This document shows positions 50,837 through 58,041 of a stretch of 64,000 nucleotides of DNA, in pieces; within the stretch, counting starts at the first letter, position 1, and each line of letters begins with the position of its first letter. The stretch is from Treponema sp. OMZ 798 (lineage in GTDB: Bacteria; Spirochaetota; Spirochaetia; Treponematales; Treponemataceae). The stretch lies in NCBI RefSeq assembly GCF_024181385.1, contig NZ_CP051305.1, positions 620,001 to 684,000 of the forward strand, in the 5' to 3' direction. The translations under genes were made by a program, and so were the position numbers. The notes under the pieces are model-generated. The model worked only from the letters and a program-made list of their open reading frames with translations, was not told the DNA's origin and made no database searches.

Positions 50837-50858
50837 ATAAATTAAAAGAGAGCTGGAT

Positions 50859-51146
50859 ATGATTTTTGAATGGGATGAGGTTAAAAATGAAACTAACATA
50901 AAAAAACATGACGGTATTTCATTCAGAATAGCAGCTCGTATTTTTCTCGATAATAAGCGTATAGAAAAATACGACGAGCAGCATTCAACTATTGAAGAAC
51001 AGCGTTGGAATGCGATCGGTCTTGTTGAAGATGTGCTTTTTGTTGTGTTTACGGAACGAAAGAACAATATAATTAGGCTTATATCTGCACGAAAAGCAAA
51101 TCAGGAGGAAATAAATGAATACTATAGTAACTATGACATTAGATGA
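50859..51146 (+). CDS. brnT: BrnT-family ribonuclease toxin
   Basis: A 95-residue toxin of type II BrnT/BrnA systems, RelE-like fold, which cleaves RNA and stops growth. Family pattern: FEWDEVKNETNIKKHDGISF at the N-terminus, ARIFLD, then EEQRWNAIGLVEDVLFVVF and IIRLISARKANQEE, containing the catalytic Arg/His-type residues. Overlap of 32 bp with brnA means tight coupling. The pair is bordered by the MITE and a heptamer array. Confidence 0.9.
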   Translation: MIFEWDEVKNETNIKKHDGISFRIAARIFLDNKRIEKYDEQHSTIEEQRWNAIGLVEDVLFVVFTERKNNIIRLISARKANQEEINEYYSNYDIR

Positions 51147-51393
51147 TTTAAAGAAAACTCCGCTCACAGAAGAAGAAAAACAAACTATCCGAAAAGCAAA
51201 GTCTATCCCTGCTGATGATTGCCCCGAACAATCTAAAGAAGAGCTTGCCAAATTCAAACCATGGTATGAAGTACATAAAAAAGATGAAAATAGTATTAAA
51301 ATAGATGCTGATGTATTGGAATGGTTTAAAGCTCAAGGTAAAGGCTATAAAACAAAAATTAATGCTGTTTTACGTTCTTATGCGTTTGGCTGA
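51115..51393 (+). CDS. brnA: BrnA-family antitoxin
   Basis: A 92-residue antitoxin. The C-terminal part SIKIDADVLEWFKAQGKGYK and INAVLRSYAFG is the ribbon-helix-helix DNA-binding domain of BrnA; the N-terminal part should contact BrnT. AGGAGG lies 5 bp before the ATG. The complex probably represses its own promoter at 50808-50836. Confidence 0.9.
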   Translation: MNTIVTMTLDDLKKTPLTEEEKQTIRKAKSIPADDCPEQSKEELAKFKPWYEVHKKDENSIKIDADVLEWFKAQGKGYKTKINAVLRSYAFG

Positions 51394-51402
51394 TGAGGCT
51401 GC

Positions 51403-51450
51403 AAAGTACAAAGTGCGAAGTGCGACATTCGACCTTTCCATAGTTCGTCC
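51403..51450. repeat. Heptamer repeat array, short copy after brnA
   Basis: AAAGTACAAAGTGCGAAGTG followed by CGACATTCGACC and TAGTTCGTCC; same unit types as the other arrays. Confidence 0.7.
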
Positions 51451-51453
51451 TTA

Positions 51454-51472
51454 GTAATAGGTGACCTATTAC
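51454..51472. promoter_or_regulatory. 19-bp perfect palindrome
   Basis: GTAATAGGT-G-ACCTATTAC, 9-bp arms around one central base. Together with adjacent repeats and remnants it lies in the 536-bp gap between brnA and the full Rpn gene (51394-51929). May be an operator or a cruciform; nothing shows which. Confidence 0.4.
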
Positions 51473-51553
51473 AGCTAAAATATGGCACATATTTCAGTAC
51501 TATACTAGGCGGCCTCGTGGGATATTACAAAATTGGTTTATTGCGGGTTAATT

Positions 51554-51706
51554 TTATAAAGCTTCAATTTCTTCTTTGCAAAGCCTTGTCATTTGCATAA
51601 TAAAATTAAGTTCGCAATTTGCTTCTTTCATCAGCTTTGCTGTTTCACGTTCTTCGGCACGCTGTACGGTTATATCGGTTTCATAATCATATTCGGCTAA
51701 TAACAT
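51554..51706 (-). pseudogene. Truncated Rpn gene, C-terminal part only (orphan RpnS-like)
   Basis: A 50-codon frame, MLLAEYDYETDITVQRAEER and onward to IEAL. Bases 51643-51720 match 52118-52195 of the complete Rpn gene at about 72 of 78 positions. The similarity includes GAGGAGG and the ATG 8 bp later, so the fragment starts exactly where the full gene has an internal start site. After residue 26 the two differ. It could be dead DNA or a free-standing small antitoxin. Upstream of it lies the three-hairpin repeat rather than the nuclease-coding part. Confidence 0.65.
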
Positions 51707-51793
51707 GTTTATTACCTCCTCTTTTCGAAACGAGGGCATCTCCTGCGTCGCACGGCAAAAAAGTGTCCTCAACGTATACCCGATACGCCTGCG

Positions 51794-51892
51794 GCCGCCA
51801 CGGATGGCGGTGGTTTCAACTTTACGATGTTTTGAGCAAAGCTCAAAACTCGAAGATGAAAAATGTACAAGGATGTACATTTTTCATCGGCC
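51794..51892. repeat. Three-hairpin intergenic repeat, copy 2
   Basis: CCGCCA-CGGA-TGGCGG hairpin (near 51796-51811), then GTTTTGAGC-AAA-GCTCAAAAC (51829-51849), then a 14-bp stem around an AAGGAT loop: GATGAAAAATGTAC pairs with GTACATTTTTCATC (51855-51888). Same three modules in the same order as at 11110-11208, with different stem sequences. Confidence 0.75.
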
Positions 51893-51929
51893 TTGAATCT
51901 GCTCCGCCTATTTTCAAAAAGGCTTATTC

Positions 51930-52844
51930 TTATAATGATTTCACTTCTTGAATGCTTAAACCCGTTCCTTCAGCTATTTTAGCAATGTCAAAGCCAAGGC
52001 GCTTAAATGCTGCAGCAGTTTCAAGGGCTTTTTGGTGTGAGCCTTGTTCAATACCTTGCTCAATACCTTGCTCAATACCTCGTTCAATACCTTGCTCAAT
52101 ACCCTCGGCAAAGGCTATTTCACGTTCTTCAGCACGCTGTACGGCTATATCTGTTTCATAATCATATTCGGCGAGTAACATGTTGATTACCTCCTTAGTC
52201 TTGCGTTTTAGATAGTCTCTCAAAATATTGTTTTGTATACATTCCTCAATGGCTTTTTGAAAGCCGTTTTGAGAATCAGTTTTTTTCCATCTCCTTACCG
52301 TTTCTACAAATACGGTGTATTCCTGCATCGTTTTGCAGTTTTCCAGTATAGGATGCCTATTGTTCCGGTTTATGTTTATTACCTTAACGGTTAATTCAAG
52401 GTTGGGTTTTTCTGTGCTTTCTATAAAGGCTTCCGAGAGTTTTAGTGTTTTATCGGAAGGAAAAGGTTCTTCCCCATTGTAGAAAACATAGAATTCCGGG
52501 GTTGGAATATTAAGAAGTTTACGGCTATATTTTTCTTTTGATTCAAAGAAGGTTTCGTAAAGGCGGCTGATGTATTCAAGGCAGCGTAAAGGCATGTTGG
52601 GATTGATAGTTGATTGATGCTCCGCTAGAACTATAATTTTGTTTTCTACAAGGTAGGACACATCATTATAAAAAGTCATGTACAAGACTTGATCCAAGCG
52701 GATGTTCTTCAAAGCATCCGCAGCTGTAAGAGAAGTACCATGCAGAGCATTATAAAGCGATAAAAAGTTTTCTTTTGCCTTTTCATCTTCGCTGAATAAA
52801 TCGACGAAGACCGAGTCTTTATATTTTCTGTTTGAAGTACTCAT
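51930..52844 (-). CDS. Rpn-family recombination-promoting nuclease (PD-(D/E)XK)
   Basis: A 304-residue protein of the Rpn/YhgA-like group. The N-terminal 220 residues hold the nuclease fold: KDSVFVDLFSEDEKAKENFL, then YLVENKIIVLAEHQST with the catalytic Glu, and ISRLYETFFESKEKYSRKLL, PTPEFYVFYNGEEPFP. The C-terminal part has five GIEQ/GIER repeats encoded by 12-bp units (52047-52106) and an HTH-like end (GLSIQEVKSL). At residue 222 there is an internal ATG (52181-52179) with AGGAGG 8 bp upstream, which would make an 83-residue C-terminal protein. AAGGAG precedes the main ATG. Confidence 0.88.
   Translation of the reverse strand: MSTSNRKYKDSVFVDLFSEDEKAKENFLSLYNALHGTSLTAADALKNIRLDQVLYMTFYNDVSYLVENKIIVLAEHQSTINPNMPLRCLEYISRLYETFFESKEKYSRKLLNIPTPEFYVFYNGEEPFPSDKTLKLSEAFIESTEKPNLELTVKVININRNNRHPILENCKTMQEYTVFVETVRRWKKTDSQNGFQKAIEECIQNNILRDYLKRKTKEVINMLLAEYDYETDIAVQRAEEREIAFAEGIEQGIERGIEQGIEQGIEQGSHQKALETAAAFKRLGFDIAKIAEGTGLSIQEVKSL
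52047..52106 (-). repeat. Five 12-bp tandem units inside the Rpn gene
   Basis: Units of TTCAATACCTTG type on the plus strand, encoding GIEQ or GIER. Length change by slippage would add or remove four residues without a frameshift. Confidence 0.9.
52179..52195 (-). promoter_or_regulatory. Internal ribosome-binding site and start in the Rpn gene
   Basis: On the minus strand AGGAGG, 8 bases, ATG, within codons for KEVINM. The spacing is ideal and the same as in the orphan fragment and the second Rpn gene. Confidence 0.65.
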
Positions 52845-52920
52845 AGCTATGTCTCCTTGCCGTTCGTATTATAACATAGATTAGCAAGTTTTTAAAGAGT
52901 TATAGACAGATATTTTAAGG

Positions 52921-53020
52921 GAGAAGTGCGAAGTTCAAAGTGCGAAGGACAAATGGCGAAGTGAGAAGTACGGCATTCGTACTTTCAGACATTCGATATT
53001 TCCATCATTCGAACTTTCCA
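52921..53020. repeat. Heptamer repeat array between the Rpn genes
   Basis: GAGAAGTGCGAAGTTCAAAG and GTGCGAAGGACAAATGGCGAA, then the inverted half GGCATTCGTACTTTCAG, CATTCGATATTTCC, CATCATTCGAACTTTCC. It lies between divergent Rpn genes (gap 52845-53120). Confidence 0.75.
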
Positions 53021-53120
53021 ATTTTTTTAAAAAAATTTTACTATTTATTCAAAGTAAAACCCTATAATTATGTGAAGGCAGGAAGGAAGATACTGCCTGA
53101 CACCTAAAATAGGAGTTCTT

Positions 53121-53993
53121 ATGAATGAAGAGAAAATTTTAAACCCCAAGACCGATTGGGTATTCAAGCTGATGTTTTCCAAAGGCGAGGAAGGAAACAA
53201 GGCTCTCATAAGCTTTCTTAATGCTTTTTTGGAAGATTCCTACGGTAAAATCACAAAGGCCGACATCCTTAACACCGAGCTCATCAGGGATAGGCCGGCC
53301 GGAGAAACCTACCGCCTTGATTTTTTGATTAAGACCGATACAGGTCTTCTTGTAGACCTTGAAATGCAGCAGTTTTGGAAAGCCAATTACCCAAGGCGAA
53401 ATCAAATGTACCTGATGCGCATGGCCTCACGATTTTTAAAGACAGAGCCTAAAGAAGATGATTTTTTGTACGCAATAAGCCTTTCGGTGTTCGGCTGTGA
53501 CGTTCCTAAAAATGCAGAACTTGTAAGAGTATCTGAGAGCTCTGTAATTCAATATCTTTATGTTGAATTAAACGAGCTAATAGTTTATACTATGAAAAAG
53601 AGCTTGGAAGATTATAGCCTAAAAGACTTTTGGATAAGGTTTTTAGCCAACTATGAAGAAGACAAAAGAAGCGGAATGTTGGAAGAATTGTGTAAATTGG
53701 AGGAGGGAATAAGGATGGCAGAAGCAACACTCTTTAGGGTAACGGATGAAGAGAGGCGGATGGCAATAGAACTCTCTAACGAAAAATACGAGATGTATGT
53801 CGAATGTGAAAGGAATGAAGCTAGAAGAGAGGGATTAGCTGAAGGCCGTGCCGCGGGTTTGGAAGAAGGTTTGGCCGAAGGCTCATACCAAAATAAACTC
53901 GAAACGGCAAAAAACTTACTTGAAATGGGATTTGCTCTAGAGATTATTTCAAAAGCCACCGGCCTAAGCAAAGAAGAAGTGGAAAAACTTTAG
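53121..53993 (+). CDS. Rpn-family recombination-promoting nuclease, second copy
   Basis: A 290-residue PD-(D/E)XK protein, distinct in sequence from its neighbour. It starts NPKTDWVFKLMFSKGEEGNK, then RLDFLIKTDTGLLVDLEMQQ, holding the catalytic Asp and Glu-x-Gln, and YPRRNQMYLMRMASRFL. The C-terminus has EG-rich repeats (GLAEGRAAGLEEGLAEG) and an HTH-like end (GLSKEEVEKL). At residue 199 an internal ATG (53715) follows AGGAGG by 8 bp and would give a 92-residue C-terminal protein. AGGAG lies ahead of the main start. Confidence 0.88.
   Translation: MNEEKILNPKTDWVFKLMFSKGEEGNKALISFLNAFLEDSYGKITKADILNTELIRDRPAGETYRLDFLIKTDTGLLVDLEMQQFWKANYPRRNQMYLMRMASRFLKTEPKEDDFLYAISLSVFGCDVPKNAELVRVSESSVIQYLYVELNELIVYTMKKSLEDYSLKDFWIRFLANYEEDKRSGMLEELCKLEEGIRMAEATLFRVTDEERRMAIELSNEKYEMYVECERNEARREGLAEGRAAGLEEGLAEGSYQNKLETAKNLLEMGFALEIISKATGLSKEEVEKL
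53701..53717 (+). promoter_or_regulatory. Internal ribosome-binding site and start in the second Rpn gene
   Basis: AGGAGG, 8 bases (GAATAAGG), ATG at 53715-53717, in the codons for LEEGIRM at the end of the nuclease domain. Confidence 0.65.
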
Positions 53994-54109
53994 AAAAGTT
54001 ACTCGCAATAAATCAAGCTTTCCGGATGATGATTCGATATATAAAGTGATGTATCTTGCGATACGCAATGCGAGTAAAAGGTGGACTATGCCTTTGACCC
54101 ACCTGACGA

Positions 54110-54200
54110 CTTCGTACTTCCTACCGTTCGGCATTCGTACTTCCCATCATTCGACCTTTGCTGTTTGTCGTTCGGCATTCGAACTTTTCCTAGTTCGCCC
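54110..54200. repeat. Heptamer repeat array before namZ
   Basis: Mostly the inverted half: ACTTCGTACTTCC, CCGTTCGGCATTCGTAC, CATCATTCGACC, GTCGTTCGGCATTCGAAC, TAGTTCGCCC. Upstream of it in the gap 53994-54109 there is a 9-bp inverted repeat, TTACTCGCA (53999-54007) with TGCGAGTAA (54069-54077). Confidence 0.75.
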
Positions 54201-54203
54201 TTT

Positions 54204-55415
54204 TTAGTACATCAAATACCTTTTCCTCTTCTTTAAAAACCTTTGTTCGTCCTTTTCGATAAATTTAAGGTACTCATCTAAGGAAAGGCTCATTGTGCTT
54301 AGCTTATCCGTTCCGGTTAATAGATTTAGGCCGCAGTGTTTTACGGGGTAGTTGTTTATCTTAAACTTATCCGGATACATTTCCTTTATCTTGTACATCA
54401 CTGCAATTCCGGTCTTTACGGGTAAAAATTTGTTTTTATCCTTTACGATTATCTGAATCCCCTCGCATAGCTCATCCTTATAAACCGAAAGAGAGGGTGT
54501 AAAATAAGCGGGTTTAAAAAATACTCCGGCAAGGTTGAGAGCATTTAGTTTTTCTGCCAAGGCTTCAGCCTCTATGTAGGGGGCTCCTATGTATTTAAAG
54601 GGCATTGTGGTTCCGCGGCCTACCGAAATATTTACTCCTTCAAAAATACAAAAGCCGGAATAGACCAAGGCCGTATCGGGTGTGGGAATATTGGGCGAGG
54701 GCGGAATCCACATCAAATTGAGGTCCTCAAAATAATCTTCCCTCTTCCAGTCCTGCATCGGGATTACTTTTAAATTACAGCCTATCTTAAATTCCTCATT
54801 GAACATCAAGGCTAATTCCCCGCAAGTCATTCCGTGACGCTGCACAATGGGAAAATAGCCTGTAAAGGATCTATATTCCTCTTCCAAGATATTTCCTTCG
54901 ACATTTATTCCGTTTATGGGATTGGGCCTGTCAAAAACTACAAAGGTCTTTCTGTCACGGGCGCAGGCCTCCATGGCATAGGCCATTGTGTAAATATATG
55001 TGTAAAACCTTGCGCCTACATCCTGAATATCGAAGCATAAAACATCCACTTGCTGCAGCATTTCCTTTGTAGGCCGCTTTGTTTTTCCGTAAAGGCTGTA
55101 AACTGTGAGCCCCGTTTTTTTGTCTACTGTGTTGGAAATTCCCGCTCCCTCCCTTGCGTTTCCCCTTATTCCGTGTTCGGGAGAAAAGAGGGCTTTAAGG
55201 TTTGTTTTTTCATATAGAATTTCGATGCTCGATCTTCCCAAAGAATCTATACCTGTTTGGTTGGTAATCAAGCCTATATTTTTTCCTTTAAAAAGGTTAA
55301 AAAACTCGTCTACTCTTTCAATGCCGAGCTTAAAATCCGGCTTGTCCGTTTTTTCTTTAGCAAGGGCCAGGATTGTAAGGCTAAAAAAGAAAAATAAACA
55401 AAAGGCCTTTTTCAT
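54204..55415 (-). CDS. namZ: Exo-N-acetylmuramidase, NamZ (DUF1343) family
   Basis: A 403-residue exported protein: signal peptide KKAFCLFFFFSLTILALA, then the DUF1343 motifs GKNIGLITNQTGIDSLGRSS, LFSPEHGIRG, YSLYGKTKRPT, VLCFDIQDVGARFYTYIYTM, and SVGRGTTMPFKYIGAP. NamZ proteins remove N-acetylmuramic acid from peptidoglycan ends. The 4-bp overlap with a serine hydrolase gene parallels the ybbC-ybbE pairing in Bacillus muropeptide-recycling clusters. No transporter or etherase gene for MurNAc is in the window. Confidence 0.9.
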   Translation of the reverse strand: MKKAFCLFFFFSLTILALAKEKTDKPDFKLGIERVDEFFNLFKGKNIGLITNQTGIDSLGRSSIEILYEKTNLKALFSPEHGIRGNAREGAGISNTVDKKTGLTVYSLYGKTKRPTKEMLQQVDVLCFDIQDVGARFYTYIYTMAYAMEACARDRKTFVVFDRPNPINGINVEGNILEEEYRSFTGYFPIVQRHGMTCGELALMFNEEFKIGCNLKVIPMQDWKREDYFEDLNLMWIPPSPNIPTPDTALVYSGFCIFEGVNISVGRGTTMPFKYIGAPYIEAEALAEKLNALNLAGVFFKPAYFTPSLSVYKDELCEGIQIIVKDKNKFLPVKTGIAVMYKIKEMYPDKFKINNYPVKHCGLNLLTGTDKLSTMSLSLDEYLKFIEKDEQRFLKKRKRYLMY

Positions 55416-57379
55416 TTTACCGTACCTTCGGAATGGCGTTTTGCCAAATTTTTCTTTGAGTGCCTTGAGGTCAAATCTTCGAATATCTCTTTTGCTTTTT
55501 TGCTTTTTAAAAAGCCTCTCAATGCAGCCGATTGCCTTGACTGTTTTTTTATGCCTTCCATAAGGGCTTTTAGGTCTTTGTAGGAACCTTCGTTGCCGTA
55601 GATTTCGGGAATCGTATCTATAATTTCTTTTCTGCCGATTGCAAGTTCGATAAGCATTTGATCCAGCATCGCGTCATCATAGTTTTTAAATGCGGAATAA
55701 ATAAGGGTGGTAAGGGCTCCATAGTTTTTTGCAAGATAAAAATCGCCCTCATACTTTCCGCGAAAGTTTTTTCCGAAAAGGGCAGGGGTGTTTTTTGCAC
55801 TTGTAAAGATTATAATTATTAAATCTTCCTTAGGATCGATTACGGTCAAGGTTCCCGTCCAGCCCGTGTGCCCTATTGTGTTTGGGCTTGCAAGCTGTGA
55901 AAAGGCCCAAGCATAGCTGTTATTAAGCCCCTGCCTCCTCCATCCTAAACCTGCCTGCGAAAAAAAGTTTCCCTGACTGGTAAATAAATTCAAAACGCTT
56001 GAATCAAATAGTTTGACGTTTTCGTATCCTCCGCCGTTCAGCATAACCTGAGCAAGAACCGCTATACTTTTTGCATTTGCAAAAAGCCCTGCATGACCGC
56101 TTACCTGATTCATGGAATTATAGGCTTCCGGATCGTGCACTGTTCCGTGAACGGGCAAGTATTTTAGATCCTTAAATTTTAAATCCTTTGTTCTTTTTGG
56201 GGAATGTATTTCGGTTGCGGTAATATCTTCCTTTGTAAAGCCTTTTTTTAATGGCTCATAGCAAACCGAAGATAAATTTAAGGGTTTATAAAGATTTTCT
56301 TCCGCATATTTATCCAAGGGAAGCCCTGTTACCTTTTCTATAATAAAGCCTAAGAGCATATAGTCTATATCCGAGTATAAGACCTCCGTACGGGGTGGAT
56401 ATATTAGCGGAGTGCTGCAAATAAGCTCTAAAACAATTTCCTTGTTTTGTCTTTTATCGGCCTTCTTTTTTTTAGTTATCTTTTTGTTTACATAGTATTG
56501 AGCCCCGGCAGGAAAACCCGCCTGATGCTTTAATAAGTCTTCAATGGTGATCTCGCTTTTTCCCTTAAAAAGAGCTCTCTTTTTATCCTTAAACTCCGGG
56601 AAAAAACTGCTTACCTTATCGTAAATTGAAATTTTTTCTTCGGATAGAAGCTTTTGTAAGGCAAAATTTACCGTGTACATCTTGGTATTGCTCGCCAAAT
56701 CGAAAAGGGTTTTATCCGTAATAGGCTTTTTATTTATCAGAGGAGCACCGAACTCGTCTACAGTGCTTATATAACCGTAGGCCGAGTTTTTTATCATTTT
56801 TCCGTCCTTTACCACTACAATTTGTGCAGAAGGAAAGCCATTTTCTATTTCTGCCTTCATAAGGTCGTCTATTATTTGAAAGGCCCTATAGTTTACGTTA
56901 TTTAATTTTTCTTTTTTTTCGATAATGGAAGGGTAGGGGATTTTTACCGACAGGGTATAATCCTTATCAAAGCTTTTTTCGGCTTCAATATTTGTAATAA
57001 GTAAATTATTGGTGCCGTTTATTACATCATCTCCAATGTAGATTTGAGTATATTTATTTTTGCATATTTTTTTTGTATCTATTTTTTTTCCGTTTAAATA
57101 TAAGAAAAAGCTTTTTATATTTTCAGTATAAAAATAAACGGTTCCTTGACCCTTATAAGCCTTAAAGGGAATAAAACTGTTCGGCAAAATTGAAGGATCA
57201 AATTTTTCATCTTCCGGAGGAAAGCTTACATCCGTCTGAAAGCCTAAAAAGCCGTCTTCGGTTTTTTCCGATTTATAAAATATTTCCGCTTCTGCCCGAT
57301 TGGTCCTTATCGTTCTTATTCGAGCCGAGCGGCATGACAGTATTAAAGCAACAAAAAAAATGCACAAAAACTTCTTCAT
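55412..57379 (-). CDS. Beta-lactamase-fold serine hydrolase lipoprotein (PBP4*/YbbE-like)
   Basis: A 655-residue protein. Signal with a possible lipobox LILSC at residue 16. After a beta-rich N-terminal domain (residues about 30-160) comes a class C beta-lactamase-like domain: SxxK in LASNTKMYT (the nucleophile Ser), YSDIDY as the tyrosine motif, and HTGWTG for the KTG-type motif. A helical tail follows from about residue 560. It would be an esterase or peptidase acting on the wall or on muropeptides, consistent with its overlap with namZ. TACAAT lies 6 bp before the ATG and there is no Shine-Dalgarno. Confidence 0.85.
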   Translation of the reverse strand: MKKFLCIFFVALILSCRSARIRTIRTNRAEAEIFYKSEKTEDGFLGFQTDVSFPPEDEKFDPSILPNSFIPFKAYKGQGTVYFYTENIKSFFLYLNGKKIDTKKICKNKYTQIYIGDDVINGTNNLLITNIEAEKSFDKDYTLSVKIPYPSIIEKKEKLNNVNYRAFQIIDDLMKAEIENGFPSAQIVVVKDGKMIKNSAYGYISTVDEFGAPLINKKPITDKTLFDLASNTKMYTVNFALQKLLSEEKISIYDKVSSFFPEFKDKKRALFKGKSEITIEDLLKHQAGFPAGAQYYVNKKITKKKKADKRQNKEIVLELICSTPLIYPPRTEVLYSDIDYMLLGFIIEKVTGLPLDKYAEENLYKPLNLSSVCYEPLKKGFTKEDITATEIHSPKRTKDLKFKDLKYLPVHGTVHDPEAYNSMNQVSGHAGLFANAKSIAVLAQVMLNGGGYENVKLFDSSVLNLFTSQGNFFSQAGLGWRRQGLNNSYAWAFSQLASPNTIGHTGWTGTLTVIDPKEDLIIIIFTSAKNTPALFGKNFRGKYEGDFYLAKNYGALTTLIYSAFKNYDDAMLDQMLIELAIGRKEIIDTIPEIYGNEGSYKDLKALMEGIKKQSRQSAALRGFLKSKKAKEIFEDLTSRHSKKNLAKRHSEGTVK

Positions 57380-57476
57380 TTATGCATTGTATCATAAAAT
57401 TTAAAAATATAAAAGAAGAAAAATTTCTTCTTGCACATCAAAGGATTATCGTATATAATAAATTCGGAGGTAATTT

Positions 57477-58025
57477 ATGTCACAATTTAAACTGCAAAAA
57501 GCGACTGCCGAAGTTCTGGATAAATTGATAAAGCCTATTTCATCGATTACCGGTCCGAATAATGAGGGTTTTTTACTGACTGCAGGATGCGGAACCGGGC
57601 GTGAACAATGGAATACAATGACTGCCGGCTGGGGATCTATAGGGTTTTTATGGAATAAGCTGACAGCTACCGTTTATGTAAGGCCCACCAGATATACTTC
57701 CGAATTTATCGATAAAGAAGATTATATAACTCTTTCTTTTTTTGACGAAAATGATCCATGGGCTAGGAACACTCTGGCTTTTTGCGGATCCGTTTCGGGA
57801 CGAAACGTCGATAAGGCAAGAGAAACAGGCTTAAAGCCCGTTATGCTTGATGAGGGCGTTATCTCCTTTGAGCGTGCTAAGCTTGTGCTTTCATGCCGTA
57901 AGCTATACCGCAGCGAATTCGATATGGATTTATTTATTGATCCTCAAATTATAGTAGATTCATACCCAAAAAAAAACTTTCATTACGTTTATATTTGTGA
58001 GATAATCAACATCTACACAAAATAA
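57477..58025 (+). CDS. Flavin reductase-like FMN-binding protein
   Basis: A 182-residue protein of the flavin reductase (flavoredoxin) fold: MTAGWGSIGFLWNKLTATVYVRPTRYTSEFI binds FMN, and FCGSVSGRNVDKARETGL follows. Such proteins reduce flavin with NAD(P)H or carry electrons to other enzymes; the partner cannot be told. GGAGG lies 7 bp before the ATG. It stands alone, divergent from the serine hydrolase and convergent with the solute-binding protein genes. Confidence 0.82.
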   Translation: MSQFKLQKATAEVLDKLIKPISSITGPNNEGFLLTAGCGTGREQWNTMTAGWGSIGFLWNKLTATVYVRPTRYTSEFIDKEDYITLSFFDENDPWARNTLAFCGSVSGRNVDKARETGLKPVMLDEGVISFERAKLVLSCRKLYRSEFDMDLFIDPQIIVDSYPKKNFHYVYICEIINIYTK

Positions 58026-58041
58026 GTATATTTCAAGGGGC

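Noticed and set aside
49049..54200. Integron cassette array (T. denticola is known to carry a chromosomal integron)
   Set aside because: Genes face both ways, no integrase is present, and the repeats lack the paired GTTRRRY / RYYYAAC core sites of attC.
49049..54200. CRISPR array
   Set aside because: Repeat units are 7 bases, degenerate and without spacers of constant length; no cas genes.
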